64,000 nt of DNA from Triops longicaudatus (GCA_022885665.1 JAGQDJ010000202.1:1054001-1118000), one strand, 5' to 3'. Shown: positions 1 to 12,630, counted from the stretch's first letter. A program made the numbers and translations. The notes: a model not told the origin generated them from the letters alone.

Positions 1-1
1 C

Positions 2-2407
2 AGCTTCAAATCTGCGTTCACGGACGGCGATAATTCCGAGGATGATCTGCTCGTCAAGCGAGAGAAAACACAAGCCGAGAAAAACCAAGAAGAAGCGGAA
101 TACAAAGCATGGCTGAAAGGTCAAAAGGAGTCAATCAACGACCCATCAGCGAAGGCTGAACTTCAACCATTGCGTGAATTTTGGACTAATCCCAAACTGG
201 ACAAAGAGGAAGCCTTCTTACGAGATTACATTCTCAATAAACGCTACTTGGATTCAAAAGACGACACTTATATTCCAACGTACGATGAAATTGTTCACGA
301 TTCCGAAGGCGATCTGTCAGAAGATGAGAAAACTCTTGAACAGCAAGCCGAGTTTGAACACAAATTCAATTTCCGCTTTGAAGAACCGGATCCCGAATTC
401 GTAATTTTTTTTTCTATTTAAGTGCAAGCTTTTGCTGGTGTGTTTCTTGACAAATTTTACTTTACGAATTATTTATTGCTGTTTAGATTAAGCGTTACCC
501 TCGTACAATCGAAGATTCCTTAAGAAGAAAAGATACTTCGCGTAAACAAAAGCGAGATGAAGTAAAAGAGCGTAAAAAACAAGAGAAAGAAGCCATGAAA
601 GATGAGTTGAAACAGCTGAAACTCATGAAGCGCAGAGAAATCGAAGAAAAATTGGATAAACTGAAAGAAATCACAGGAAATGAAAATTTGGGCTTTCAAG
701 TATTGTACTTCTGATAAATATATCCGATACTTTGCTAAATGGTTGATTGAATTATAGCAAGACATTTTTGATGAAGACTTCGACCCCGAGAAGCATGATA
801 AACTTATGCAAGAAGTTTTTAATGAAGATTACTACGCTGTTGATGAAGGCGAAACAAAACCTGAGTTTCCAGATGAGGAAGAACTCGATATTGGTACAAC
901 CCTTTGTGCTTTTTCATCGTTTTCTCTTTCGATTATATACATTTCTTAAAGCAATTGGACGAATGTACACGGGACAAATGCAGGAAAGGAACGCGTTTTA
1001 ATTTTTTTATTGTTTCGTCCAGAAAACTGGGATGCTTATGAGGGGGTGGATGAAGCAGGCATTACTAACGGTGGAGAGGAAAACTACGGTGAAGATGGAA
1101 ATTACGACGGTCCTCATTGTGAAGATCCAGATTTCAACGTAAGGCAAACCACTCTAATAATTTTGTATCTTGTTTAGCCATCCATTCAACTCACGATCAC
1201 TTGTTTCCTTCATTTAATATTACAGACTTACGTTTCACTTATATCCCTTTCTTTATTGCCTTGTAGATGGATTGCGACTACGATGAAAACCAAAAGAAAT
1301 CACTTCAAGAAGAAATTTTGGCCATGACGGGTCCTCGAAAAAAGAACCGTCGTCAGTCTTTGTTTGCCAAAGCTGTTCAAAAGAAAAAACCTGCCTTTGA
1401 CCCCGAAATGCATAAGAAATTTGACAATTATATTGACGAGTACTATAAGTTAGACTTTGAGGATATTGTTGGTGACTTGCCAGTGCGATTTAAGTATCGG
1501 ACAACTGTGCCCAATGACTTTGGTCTCGATGTCGAAGAGGTAAAAATATATATTTAAAAAAGTCGTTACCATATCGCATAATTATTTTTTATGTATAGAT
1601 TCTCTTAGCTCGCGATAAGGAGTTAAATAAGTGGTGTTCGGTCAAAAAAACCTGTCAATATAGGATGGATGACGAAGAAATCCGAGACCAGAAAGCCTAC
1701 AGCAGCAAAAAGAACAACATTATGCTCAAAAAGAAAATTCTCACCAGTATCTTTTCTGAGTAAGAAGAATCAAAAACGTAAAATTCTCAGCGTTTTATCA
1801 TATTTTTTTAAAATCTAGAAATCCAGAAGAGCAACTAGCTGAAGAACAAGAGGAGAGAAAAGAAAAGCGTAAAAAGCGAAAGAAAAATTTAAGTGAAAGC
1901 GAAAATCCAGTTATACGTAAACCAAGTGAACAAGTAGCGGCTCCCAGCAAGAAACTCAAGTTGGAAACAGAAAGCGACGAGAAACCTGTTATATCACCGT
2001 CCACTGTACCAGCGCGTGCAGTAGAAGTTCCTCAAGGTGATGAAACTGCGGAACAGAAAAGCGAGGTGACTCCTGACGCCAAACGGAAGAATAAGCGAAA
2101 TAAAAAGAAGAAAAAGAAGCCGAATGCTCAGAATGACGCTGCGGCAAATGGAACCAACTCGGCACTAGCCCAAGCCCCCCTTGCTCCTGCCGTCACGGAA
2201 GTGAAAGCAGAATTAAAACCCAATGAAAATGTAGGTACGGATACTGTTAATAAGAATGGAGCGAAGAAAGCGAAGAAAATGGTAAAGAGACCGCTGAAGA
2301 AGAAGGAAGACTTCAGTATGGGCCTGTCAGATGAACGTCTCAAAGCGTATGGTTTTAATCCAAAGAAGTTCAAGAATAAGTTGAAATATGGCAAACAAGC
2401 ATCATGA
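2..2407 (+). CDS. KRI1: KRI1 homolog, nucleolar ribosome biogenesis factor (5' end outside the window)
   Basis: Kri1 is a nucleolar factor needed for 40S subunit assembly and early pre-rRNA processing. I read seven exons: 2-400, 487-699, 758-893, 1023-1138, 1267-1539, 1599-1759 and 1819-2407. They give 628 residues with the frame kept at every GT-AG junction; the window starts inside the gene, so the N-terminus is missing. Family landmarks in order are an EYKAWLKGQKE block, LRDYILNKRY, FNFRFEEPD, a charged coiled coil with many KRE/EEK residues, HCEDPDFNMDCDYD, DEYYKLDFEDIVGDLP, RFKYRTTVPNDFGL, LARDKELNKWCS and the C-terminal ERLKAYGFNPKKFKNKLKYG. The last 190 residues contain lysine-rich tracts typical of nucleolar proteins. 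Introns are 58-129 bases. I am confident of the family; single junctions could be off by a few bases. Confidence 0.93.
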
Positions 2408-2954
2408 ACTGTATTTGATTAATAAATCTTATTCAACCGTGTTAACTCCGTTACTTTCATTAACTTCAGGTGGCTGTAAGAAAATCGAATTTTGCGCAAC
2501 ATTTACTGAAAGTTTTGTAGATTCTCTTCATATCGTTAGCTAATATGAGGAGAGCCTGGAGTTCAATGTGTCTTTATGGGTGCAATGTCAGGCTCCTAAG
2601 CTTGCCCGTCAGTTGTATCACATTTTTCAAGTGTCATAAATACTAGCCGTTAATTGTGAATCTTTCATGGTAGACGGACCTGAATTTAATATTAGATTGA
2701 ATCTAACTCTGACGACTTAGAAGCATTGTTATTTAAAAAAAATGATGAAAGAAGATATCAAGTCGTGTTAGAAATGTTCGAAAGCAAATCGAAGTACGTT
2801 GTATCTAGAAAGTATGTCGAGCATAGGGAGAACGCAGAGAAGCCATATCTTAAGCAAGTAGTGACACACGGCGGTGTTTGCCCCAACAATGTACTTTCTT
2901 ACGAGTATGTTGGTGTGATACTTTTTTTTCTTAGAAAAAATAATAAATTGTACC
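2408..2954. other. KRI1-RCHY1 intergenic region
   Basis: An AATAAA signal lies at 2421-2426, 14 bases after the KRI1 stop, and could serve an unusually short 3' UTR. The rest is AT-rich and should hold the RCHY1 promoter. An open frame across 2726-2986 has no ATG near its start and no recognisable family, so I do not call it. Confidence 0.5.
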
Positions 2955-4441
2955 ATGGCAGAAGGGGAAACAAGATTAGGTTGTGATCACTACAGACGAC
3001 GGTGCAAATTAGTTGTAAGTTTCCCATCTTGTACTTTTTATTTATCGATTTTAGATAAGCTAGTAACCAAAGACAGTTTGATAACAGTTATTGATAATCC
3101 ACACATTTTATTATTACTTTATTCCCGTGCGATTTTAGACCCCTTGCTGTGGTAAAGTCTATACCTGCAGATTTTGCCACGATGAAAATGAAGACCACAC
3201 AGTGCTCCGAAAAGAAGTTAGCCAGGTTATGTGTATCGTGTGCGAAACAAAGCAGCCCATTCAGCAAACCTGTATTAACTGTAGCTCTGTCTTTGGCAAA
3301 GTAAATGAATAAATTAATCTTTATAAATAAAAATTCTAAATTATTGGACAAAATCTTTTGGCAACAAAAATTTATTTAGTTTTACTGCGCGATTTGCAAG
3401 CTCATAGACGACGATGATAAAAAACAGTACCACTGTGATGGCTGTGGAATTTGCCGAGTTGGAGGCAGGGATAAGTTTTTCCATTGTGAACGCTGCGACA
3501 TGTGCCTTCCGCGCAAATTACAAGAAGGTCATAAAGTATGCAGCGCAACTACTTTTAACTGTATTTTCCAAAAACAAATCTAATTACTCTTAAGTAGTAA
3601 CCTATAAGAATAAATTAATGTGTTTAATTCTGTTGCAGTGTGTAGAAAAAATGTCTCGAATCAACTGCCCTATTTGTATGGAAGATATTCACACGTCACG
3701 CATTCCGTCCCACATCCCCAAGTGTGGACATTTGATTCACAGAACATGCTTTGACGAAATGGTTCGTGGAGGGCATTACGTGTGCCCTGTTTGCCAAACA
3801 TCCCTTTTAAATATGGAACGGGTAATCTTTTTGAATTCGAGTATATACTTTTAACTACTACAGTGGTTCGCTATAAACACACTTTTAAGCTAGTTTGCTA
3901 AAAGAGTGTGCTGAAGGGATTAGTCGTGATCACTTTAATTCCAAACAACTTCCAGTCTCAAGACATTCCTGAGCCTGGAGCCTTTTTGTGCATGAGTCGG
4001 AAATTCTGAACTCGTGTCGGTCCCACGAGGCTAATTTCAGTGTTTTTTTGGTTCGATGGTATTGTATGACTTATCATTTCCTTGTTAAGGTATGGGAGGC
4101 GTACGATATGGAAATAGCTGCCACTCCAATGCCGCCCGAGTATCAAAATTGGTATCATTCAATACTATGTCGCGACTGCCATCAAGTACGTTAGGAAGAA
4201 AAAAAATATATATTCTCGATTTTTAAGTACTTGGTTTTTGGCATGTGGCGTTAAGGATTCTGAGGTGAAATACCACCTTTTGGGCGCAAAGTGTGCCCAT
4301 TGCGGCTCATACAATACATGCACAACGGATGGTCCCCGTGCACGAGAAGTTTCTCCGTCACTGCCAATAGCTGCAGACGATACACGGCCTGAACATAACG
4401 GCGAGAGTAATCAGGAAGAAGAAAATTCGGAAACTTGCTAA
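2955..4441 (+). CDS. RCHY1: RING and CHY zinc-finger E3 ubiquitin ligase (RCHY1/Pirh2 type)
   Basis: This is an E3 ubiquitin ligase of the CHY-RING family; the vertebrate member (Pirh2) ubiquitinates p53 and other targets. Six exons: 2955-3014, 3139-3300, 3380-3535, 3639-3821, 4090-4185 and 4256-4441, all phase 0, giving 280 residues (human RCHY1 is 261). A CHY zinc finger spans about residues 9-74 (CDHYRRRCKL, PCCGKVYTCRFCHDE). A CTCHY-type finger follows (about 75-130, CDGCGICRVGGRDKFFHCERC). A RING finger spans about 136-179 (CPICMEDI, CGHLIHRTCF, CPVCQ). A zinc ribbon at about 214-240 follows TPMPPEYQNWYHSILCRDC. The acidic C-terminal tail has no known motif. I chose the ATG at 2955 because it places the CHY finger ten residues from the start, as in relatives. 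All-phase-0 introns would let single exons be skipped without a frameshift. Confidence 0.93.
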
Positions 4442-5101
4442 ACACCTCCGAGCGCTCTTTTAAGGAAAATCATAAACTGTTAGGTTGTTCGAATTTCAAT
4501 TTTACCGGGAATTTTTCTCCCTAAGGAATAGTAGTGCAAATTATTCGACAAATGCTCCATATGTGCGTTTTGCATTTCGCTCTACCAAAAACTGCCTTTT
4601 GGGTTCTAGTATCAAATTAGTATGTACCGTGAAACGTCATACCCATTTCTTAAAATTTGGGAGCATTTTAATCAAGTGCAAACGTTTCCCGCAAAACTTT
4701 CTTTACCATGTTCTTTGTCACGGGTTTCTCTTATTGTTAATCTTGCAGTGCAGTCTTTGTTTTATGTGCATATCTTACGCACATACCTTTTTTGACCATA
4801 TTTTCTTTTATTGTTAAACTTTCAGTGCGGTACATTTCAAATGCATCTATTTTCGTCCTTCTACAGAGGTCAAGTATCTTTTCTTCTATCCAGTTATTAT
4901 CCCAATCCAAGCGAGATTATGTTTTTTTTACCCTTTTTTCTCGATACCGCATCAGTTTTATGTAAAGTTTTCAGTCTGGTACCTTTAATTTCGAACCTTA
5001 TGTGCAAAGAAAGAAATAGAACGAATGCTGCCGGTAAAGAAGCGAACAAGCTTAAGTTGTATTAAAAAATGAATAACGGTTGCGCATTTTTTAAAAATTA
5101 T
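4442..5101. other. Convergent 3' region between RCHY1 and BDP1
   Basis: The two genes face each other here. The stretch is T-rich on the + strand. It contains two similar segments, each a TTATTGTTAA-like run followed within 10 bases by a (T)CAGTGC motif, near 4733-4755 and 4809-4830. They may be a decayed local duplication. Open frames at 4485-4817 and 4811-5065 are low-complexity with no family match and are best read as 3' UTR. Confidence 0.4.
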
Positions 5102-7865
5102 TTACTGGTTTGACGGTTCCTCAGCGCCAGCTCCGCCCGCTTTCACTTTATATACATGAATAATCTTCTTGCCGGGATGTTCGGGATTATCCGTTGCTAC
5201 TAATACTAAGCTGCCCTCTTGGGCTTGCGCTAGCGCTGGGTTGGCTTGTGTTACCTGTTCACTAAGAAGCATGGAAGGATTCTCTGGATCGTTACAATCG
5301 GGCATTGTTACGCCCCCAGCCTGCATACTAAGCTGACCTAACGGGGATTGTAGCATTAGGTCCATCTTGGAAGGAGGCGGGGCTTGATCATCTTCTTGCG
5401 TTTCACCTTGGGCCAATGCTTCCACCGTTTGAGCAACTGGTAATTTCTCGGTTTCTTCATCTTCTTCTTCTAATACAGGAATCTTTTTGCGAGCTCGGGG
5501 TTTCTTAAAAGGGGGGGTGTTCGTGCTTTCAGTAGTTTCGGTGGCCGAAGGAGCAGATGGATCTTGACTAGATGGCTTTTTCTTCGACTTCTTAGGCCCT
5601 TTTTGCTTCTTTTGCTCGTTTTCTTTACCTTTTTTGCTTTTTTTGGAAGACTCGCTAACAACGGACTCATCGTCAGAGTCTGTAAAATACAGTGAAGTTG
5701 TATTACTTCCGGATCAGAAATGCGCTTACTGAAAAGGATTAGTCTGTTTACCGGTTTCCGGGCCAAAAACACTAGGATCGAATTGTTTCTGGTTGCGGAT
5801 TGTGCTGTCAATCAAACTGCGATTTTGCTTCTCCTCGATTTTGAATTTCTTTTTAAGTTCGGGTCGAGTCCGGTTAGGAAATAAGGACTCCATTAAGGAA
5901 AAGTCTGTGCCTAACATGCTCAATGCTCTGTAAAATCGAGCAGTTTCTGGACGCAAATAAAAGGAAAAAGTTTCATAAGTACAAAACGCAAATTTTTACG
6001 CACTTGAAAGGATAAGAGAAATGTTTCTGATGTATGGTAATCTTAGGAAAGTCTGATTTCGGAAATTCAGTTTCATTATTCCTAGTTTAATTCAAAGCCG
6101 AAAAACCCTGCCAAATTTAAATCATGTGTTGGGTTATGTTTTAGGGAACAGTATTTTCGTTTTACCTCTATCTCCAAATGAGGGTTTTGTAATGCTATGC
6201 TATGAATAAATTGCGTACCTTTCATGGTCCACGTTTTGGATCGTTTGGTTTTACGCCAACTGCCGTAATTCACGTAGCCGTTATTGGTTTCCACAATTAC
6301 AGGTTTGCTCAAAATTTCTGCCCGGTTGCGTTTCGCTTCTGTGGTCTCGATAACAAGACTTTGTTCGTCCAAAATAATTTCACCGTTCGCCCCAACTTTC
6401 ACCCTCGGTCCTGGAGTATTTACCTCTTCTTCATCTTCGTCTTTCATTTCTACCTCTGCCACTTCTTCTTGTATAGGTTCAGGCTCAGAATCACACTCCT
6501 CTTCTTTACGCGTACTTTTCTTGGTCTTTTCTTTCCTAAAAAGGCACACAAAAAAATATCATCCGGAAATACTAGCTTTAAAAAGATTTTTACAAAAAAG
6601 TCCAATTTGTGCAGTATATATTAACTCTATATAGGAAAGTATACTTTATATAATCAAATTATATGTACTATTTACTGTACATAACATTAACGCCTTAATT
6701 ATTTTCTGAAAAGTAAATTTCACATTCATGGCAAAACATGGCAAGCAAAAAATTCGACAAAACCACAAAATTTTTGAACGGTGAAAACACCACATTCAGA
6801 ACTGACAAATCTTGCTTACGGTAAGGGATTTGAAGTTGGATTGTAGAAAATGAGGTCAAACATGGTTAATTTGTTGCGCTCCAAGTTTCCAGCTTTTACT
6901 TTCTTCATAACTTCTTCTTTCCGCAGCTGCAGGGCTGTTTTCTCCCGAACCTTTTTCGCCGCTTTACCCGTAATCCTTGCTTCGTCTTCCTCATCCTCAA
7001 TTTCCTCTCGTGTCTTGGACACTGAGCACCTTCCAGGTTCCTCAGATCGGGAAGTAACTGAAGTAGTCCTAACGCGTTTCCGACCATGATCGTCTTCTGA
7101 CTCGCTAGCGCTAGAAAACGTCCGAACACGATGACTCGCGCCTTCACCAACATTTGGTCGGATACGCTGTGCCCGGGACCGGAAGTGGCGTGCTTGGCTT
7201 GACGAAGGTCTCATCTCCTCATTTTGGTCCTTGTCGGAAACAAGCGGTTCGGGCTCTGCAAGAGCAGTAGAAGGAACTGTCACGAAAGGAGTTTCTTCGG
7301 CAAAAGGGGTAGAAACCGTTTCGGGTTCAGGAGCAACTTCTAGCAAGGTTTCCGTGCTAGCAATAACAGGAGCGAGTTCAGCTACAGGTTCAGTAATGGG
7401 CTCAGGGACTGGTTCACTCTCTTTGGGAGCCTCTGATGTGTTAGGCTTGCGAACAGGTCGGGAGAGGTTGGGTTTTGGCTTAAATTTGTTGAAACGAAGA
7501 GGAAGAGTTGGTGTTGCTGGCTTATCTGTTGAAGGATTAACAACTGCAGGCGGTTCCGTAACAGCGTTAATGGATATTTCGGGTTGTGGTACCGATTGAG
7601 CTTCCTGAGTAAGTGGCATAGTACGGGTTGTTTCAACAGTCTGCGTGGTATCATTGTTCTGGGACGTCGGGGTGATGTCTTGGCTAGGGGGAATTTCGCA
7701 AGCCTGTTCGGATGCGTTCGGAATCGAATTTACGTTAATATTGGTGTCTTTTACTGAAGCCTCCGTATTTTGACTTTCATCTTGAGAAGACTTCTCAGGT
7801 TTCGATTCCGATTTGGTTAACCGGGGTCCCAAACTGGGAGCAACTTTTATCCTGGCTCGCCTCAT
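5102..7865 (-). CDS. BDP1: BDP1, TFIIIB B'' subunit (SANT domain)
   Basis: BDP1 is the third subunit of TFIIIB (with TBP and BRF1) and helps RNA polymerase III open promoters of tRNA and 5S genes. On the minus strand the exons are 7865-6820, 6535-6219, 5946-5752 and 5679-5102, giving 711 residues in frame. The protein begins MRRARIKVAPSLGPRL, like the N-terminus of animal BDP1. A long low-complexity Pro/Glu/Thr region follows, then NKLTMFDLIFYNPTSNPLP, an acidic stretch, GPRVKVGANGEIILDEQSL, and the SANT domain at roughly residues 446-505 (KTWTMKETARFYRALSMLGT, DFSLMESLFPNRTRPELKKK). The lysine-rich tail ends in SNQ. The frame requires the donor at 5751/5750; a second GTAAGC 23 bases downstream would shift the frame. 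It is much shorter than the roughly 2,600-residue human protein, lacking that protein's long C-terminal extension. Confidence 0.93.
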
Positions 7866-8390
7866 GTTGCTGAACTGCACATGTGCGACAATGAAATAAT
7901 CTAGAATCGAAATATAAATTATTTAATCTTATATAAACTAGAAATGAAAGAGCAAGAATCTTTGAAGTATACCTTGAATTCGATTCGCAGCGTGCAAATT
8001 AGCTCATTTTCCTTTGAACAGACCACGAGGACTTTAGATTTGTTTACGGCGGATCATTCACTCGGATAGTAAGCTACGAATTGCTAGGCAAAGGCGTGTG
8101 AACTACGAATGGTGCGAAACCTCGAAAGGAATTGAAAAGTAGCTTTTTTATTATACGAAATCTGAGCTTAAAGTGGAACAAAAAAAAGAACATTTTTTTC
8201 AGAAAAATAAAATATTCGAGACTAAAAATTAAGGATGTGTTTCGTTTTTTACACGGTATTTTTTAATATTTGCGACATCTAACGGAACTTTACGGAAAGA
8301 TTTGTTGTTAATCTGTGACGTAATCAGTTCTTAAAAATATGAGTAAATTTCATACGTTATGGATTTAATTATGTTTTGTGTACGAAAAAA
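7866..8390. promoter_or_regulatory. Divergent BDP1/EDEM1 promoter region
   Basis: Two start codons, BDP1 on minus and EDEM1 on plus, are separated by 525 bases with no gene between them, so both promoters must lie here. The middle, about 7985-8130, is less AT-rich than its flanks. I see no clear TATA box. This is inferred from gene order only. Confidence 0.6.
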
Positions 8391-11300
8391 ATGCCCTTCA
8401 AAGAGTTCGCTTTCGATTATGTGTACCTGACCTGTGTGTTGATAATAATTGGCCAAGTAAGCCATGGTTGTGAATACAGAGTAAAACATTCCAAGTCGTA
8501 CAACCCGTTGCTTCACCCTCATCCTGATGACGATCCTATCAACAATAAATATGCTGTTTTCCCCGAATCGTTGCGTTTGGAAATGTTGGAAGAAACGAAG
8601 AAAATGTTCACATTTGCCTATGATAGCTACATGAAATATGCCTTTCCTCAAGACGAACTCAACCCAGTCTTTTGCTCAGGAAGAGGACCAGATTATTTCA
8701 ACCCGTAAAAAATATTTTTCGTTAATAATTCTAGTGGAAATTAAATAAACAGTAAATAATAATAACATTTTGTAGATCAAATATTAACATCAACGACATA
8801 CTTGGGAACTACTCTTTAACTTTAATTGACACGCTCGACACTTTAGCGGTGATGAGGAATTTGACGGAATTCAAAAGCGCTGTGAAACTTGTCATCGATA
8901 ATGTATCATTTGATGTTGATAGCGTCGTTCAAGTGTTTGAAGTCAATATCAGGTAACCTACTTGTTATTTTTTTTATAGGATATTACATAAAATCAATGA
9001 AGCTCGAAAATATAGCGTCATTTACTTTTTAGATTATTAGGAGGCCTTCTGTCAGCTCATTTGCTTATAACGGATCCTCGGCAACCTTTCGGTGATCTTA
9101 GACCCGATGACTATGAAGGCGAGTTACTTGAAATGGCTCACGATCTTGCCACTCGTCTTTTACCTGCCTTTGAGAACACAAAAACGGGAATCCCATTCCC
9201 AAGAGTAAGAATAACACACCAAGAAAAATGAACATTGTATCAAAGATAAAGTAAAATTCAAATACCTAGAATAGTAAATTTGATGTAGAAATTAAAAAAA
9301 TTAGAAAGTAAAGAAATTAGAAAGTAAACTTGCTGTTTGTATTTTTCTTTGCTTTTTTTCTATTTTGCTCTTGGTAATTAGTTTAGCCTACAATACGTTT
9401 GTGGGCTTTGTTACAAGAGCACTTTGTTCCCGTTGAATTGAAGCTTATCGTTTTCTTTTTGTTTCCCGGTAGGTACATTTACAGAGAGGTGTACCGGGAA
9501 ATACAGTCACGGATACTTGCACAGCTGGTGCGGGTTCTTTGTTAGTAGAGTTTGGCTTGCTAAGTCGGTTGGTTGGGGATCCTATCTACGAATCTTACGC
9601 CCGAAGAGCCAATAAAGCTATCTGGAATATGCGTTCCAAAGCAACCGGCTTACTGGGAAACACTCTAGACGTCCAAAGCGGCAAATGGACTGGGCGAATG
9701 AGTGGCCTAGGGGCGGGCTTAGATTCCTTCTTCGAATACTTGCTCAAGTCCTATATCATGTTCGGGAATGGGGAGGATTTCCTTATGTTTAATACTTCGT
9801 ACCATCTAATCAAATCCTATATGCGGAAAGGGTAAGAAAATTACAAATTGAAATTCATGAAATGGATTAAAGTAACGATTTAGCAGTTAAAAGTGAGCTT
9901 GGCTGTTTAAATTAAGTCCAGTTTGTTTCTTAAATGTGACTTACTGTCGATATTCTTTTATTCCTGTTTCTGATTTTCTTTTATTTTTTATGAAGTCGTG
10001 CAGGTTGCAACTACGGAGAAGGGGAGCATCCATTATACGTTAACGTTGATATGAACAATGGAGTAACTCATACTACATGGATAGATTCCTTGCAAGCTGC
10101 CTTTGCAGGAGTTCAAGTGAATTTTCAAAAATATATAGCATTGTGTGCAGTAGTGGTAAATTTAAAGTTCTCTTCTGTATAGGTGCTAAGTGGAGACATT
10201 GAAGAAGCGATTTGTAGTCATGCACTGTATCTCACCATTTGGCGATTATTTGGAGCCTTACCAGAACGCTTTAACTGGCAACTGAAGAAACCAGATGTGT
10301 TGTTTTATCCTTTGCGACCGGAGTTCGTTGAGTCCACATATCTACTTTATCAAGTAAGCAATTATTAAACATATGACTATTGGAATTTTCTTGTAGCGTC
10401 TTTTAGTTAAATTGTCTCGCCATCCGTTCTGTATAATTTTGATTATAAACTTCATTAGTCGCTTATAGTGATTTCTCGTGATGTGTATCGCTTATTGTCT
10501 ACTTGTTGCATTGAAATATATTTTTCTTGTTACAGGCAACAAAAAATCCGTTCTACTTGCATGTTGGACGAGAGATTCTCCAAGATTTAAATCAGAATGC
10601 CAAAGCTAAGTGCGGATATGCTACGATTCATAGTGTTCTCGATATGAGCCATGAAGATCGGATGGAAAGCTTTTTCTTGAGCGAAACTTGCAAATATTTA
10701 TTTCTAGTAATACGTCGTTTTTCTTACTACAGCTCAAAATCTTTCGTGTTCATTGCAGTATTTATTGATCATTTAGTTATTATTTCGAATTGCTCGCTGT
10801 ATTACCTTCTCATTGGCTGTTCGTTTTTCGTTAATTTAAGTTTCTCCAGTGCCCATTTTCTCTCACACTTTTTTAATAGTTGTCTGACATTTTTTGTTTC
10901 GCTGCTTTGGAATAATTAATATATTCTCTCATTTACAATTTTTTTGCTTATCGTATAGCGAATTCAGTTGAGAGAGACCTTGCGCACTGAGATTTTCAAG
11001 CACAGGCAATCTGTGTGATGGAGAAAGGAAATATTTCTCACTTTTGAAACACAGTGAATCGCTAGGTTCCAAAAACTTAGTGCTCACTGACTCTCCCAAC
11101 TAAATTCGCTATTGTCTCGTCTTTTTAACTTATTGCATATCTATTAATTTATTTATCTTTGTGCGTAGTTGTTTGATATCGACAACCCCATAAACATCAT
11201 GGCAGACCGGTATTTGTTTACGACTGAGGGACACGTTCTGCCCGTCAATTACATATTTCCTAGCGCATCTTGGCAGGAAAATTTGACGATATTCCCCGCT

Positions 11301-11567
11301 TCGGAATATGAAGTTGAAGGTAACCATCTAGGATATCCTTCGACGCCCTTGAGCGTTGTGGATGCGAAATCGGCGCATAACAACTCTGATTGGACCGTGA
11401 GTATCCGTTATTTTCTTTTTAGCTTTAAGGTCTTTATTATAACCGTTTTGTTTCTTTTATTAACGTTTCAGTGTGATGCCATTAATGACGAACGCACTTA
11501 TTCGCTGCCTTTGAAAAGTCGCTACTTGGCTCAGTTGAGCAAAATGCTGGGAGTAGAAAATTATTAA
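8391..11567 (+). CDS. EDEM1: ER degradation-enhancing alpha-mannosidase-like protein (EDEM1 type, GH47)
   Basis: EDEM1 acts in the ER lumen, where it trims or recognises mannose on misfolded glycoproteins and sends them to ERAD. Nine exons: 8391-8704, 8776-8952, 9033-9204, 9473-9831, 9996-10116, 10183-10353, 10536-10706, 11169-11396 and 11472-11567, giving 602 residues (human EDEM1 is 657). A hydrophobic segment at residues about 10-25 is a signal peptide or signal anchor. GH47 landmarks follow: YAFPQDELNPVFCSGRGPDY, DILGNYSLTLIDTLDTLAVM, MAHDLATRLLPAFENTKTGI, TCTAGAGSLLVEFG, SGLGAGLDSFFEYLLKSYI, ALPERFNWQL, FYPLRPEFVESTYLLYQATK, EDRMESFFLSETCKYLFL and the C-terminal LFTTEGHVLPV that carries the family's calcium-binding Thr. 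Exon 5 must start at 9996, not after the nearby CAG at 10003, to restore the conserved GRAGCNYGEG. An ATG at 8371 is out of frame. Intron 7 carries a MITE-like element. Confidence 0.95.
10955..11112. mobile_element. MITE-like element in EDEM1 intron 7
   Basis: A 22-base sequence beginning ATAGCGAATTCAGTTGAG at 10955 recurs as its inverse complement ending at 11112, with 20 of 22 positions matching. The element is about 158 bases with no coding capacity. I see no clear target-site duplication beyond a possible TA. The size and terminal inverted repeats fit a non-autonomous DNA transposon; the superfamily is not clear. Confidence 0.65.
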
Positions 11568-12630
11568 CTGTCGGGTGATTGTGTGCCTTTTTTGTCAAGC
11601 AAAAGTGGTTTTGCGTTTCAAGGACCATTTACCTACCAAGATTGTCGGTTTGCGAGTGAAAATGAATCTAATTCGAGTCCATATATTGTCTGTTTTTATG
11701 CCTAAGACAGAATTTATTGCACTGGGGAAATAAAATATTGCCTTATAATCTTACGGTCTTAAGTTAGTGTTTTTTCTCGTTTATTCGTAGGGGTAACGTA
11801 TGAAGACCGTCTAGGAACGTCATTATACTACAAAGTTTCAACCATCTAGCCCTCTCACCAATACCGAATCTTTAACTGCTACTATTGTCCTCAGGTATGC
11901 AACGTTCCTGCAGCGGACATTTTTTTGTTAAATTTTTAGCTTTTTTGTTTTCTACTCAAGAATAGGAAATCTATTCAAAAGTCTTAGCATGTGCCATAAG
12001 ATTTTAGGTTCCATTAACATTTAGGGACTATGGTCAGGTATACTCACTGTTACCATATCTGATTCCGATTGAAATACTGTGCGTCGGAAGTCAGATAACG
12101 TTAAGTACCAATTAAAATATATTGACCATTCGAAAAATCAAGCTCCGAAAATTCTGTTTGTTTTAATCGTGTTTATTTAAAAAGTTTTCTAGCACCTGAG
12201 AATTTACTACAATTTTTTTTAATTTTATTTTTCAGGGAGCTACATTTCCAGCGAAGTTTTTCGCTAGTTCGTTATTAGTACGTGATTTTTTCAGTTGTGC
12301 TTAAACTCTCTTTTTTCCACTTCCTTTTATGTACGTAGTTTCTTCTCACAGTTTAAATTTGATAGTCGGGAAATATTTTCATCCTTTTTTCGCATTTGGC
12401 TAACTCTTCGTGTGTTCGTGCCTGCGAAATTCCTTTTTATGCTTTTTAATTTCCCGATCGTTCCCAGTTCATCCCTCTAGTGAACGTTTGTAGATTCCTC
12501 GCCAGCAAACGGAATTTCCTTCCCTCGTTTTGGTTTTCATTGTTGTTCAGTTTTTTAACGTCTTTGTTACCTGCACAATTCTTAACGTTCAGACAACTTG
12601 CATACTTTTCAAGAGAAAACGTGAAGCAGT
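11568..12630. other. EDEM1-TEX11 intergenic region
   Basis: The AATAAA at 11729-11734 is the likely EDEM1 polyadenylation signal, giving a 3' UTR of about 180 bases. The remaining 850 or so bases are AT-rich and hold the TEX11 promoter and 5' UTR. I see no gene there. Confidence 0.55.

Noticed and set aside
4485..5065. Phe-rich open frames after RCHY1
   Set aside because: Caused by T-rich 3' UTR sequence. The RCHY1 frame stops cleanly at 4441 after a complete family match.
6202..7599. Plus-strand open frames over the BDP1 gene
   Set aside because: Antisense shadows of the BDP1 exons; the minus strand gives an unbroken family match.
10004..10116. EDEM1 exon 5 starting after the CAG at 10001-10003
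   Set aside because: It breaks the reading frame. The acceptor at 9994-9995 restores conserved GRAGCNYGEG in the right phase.
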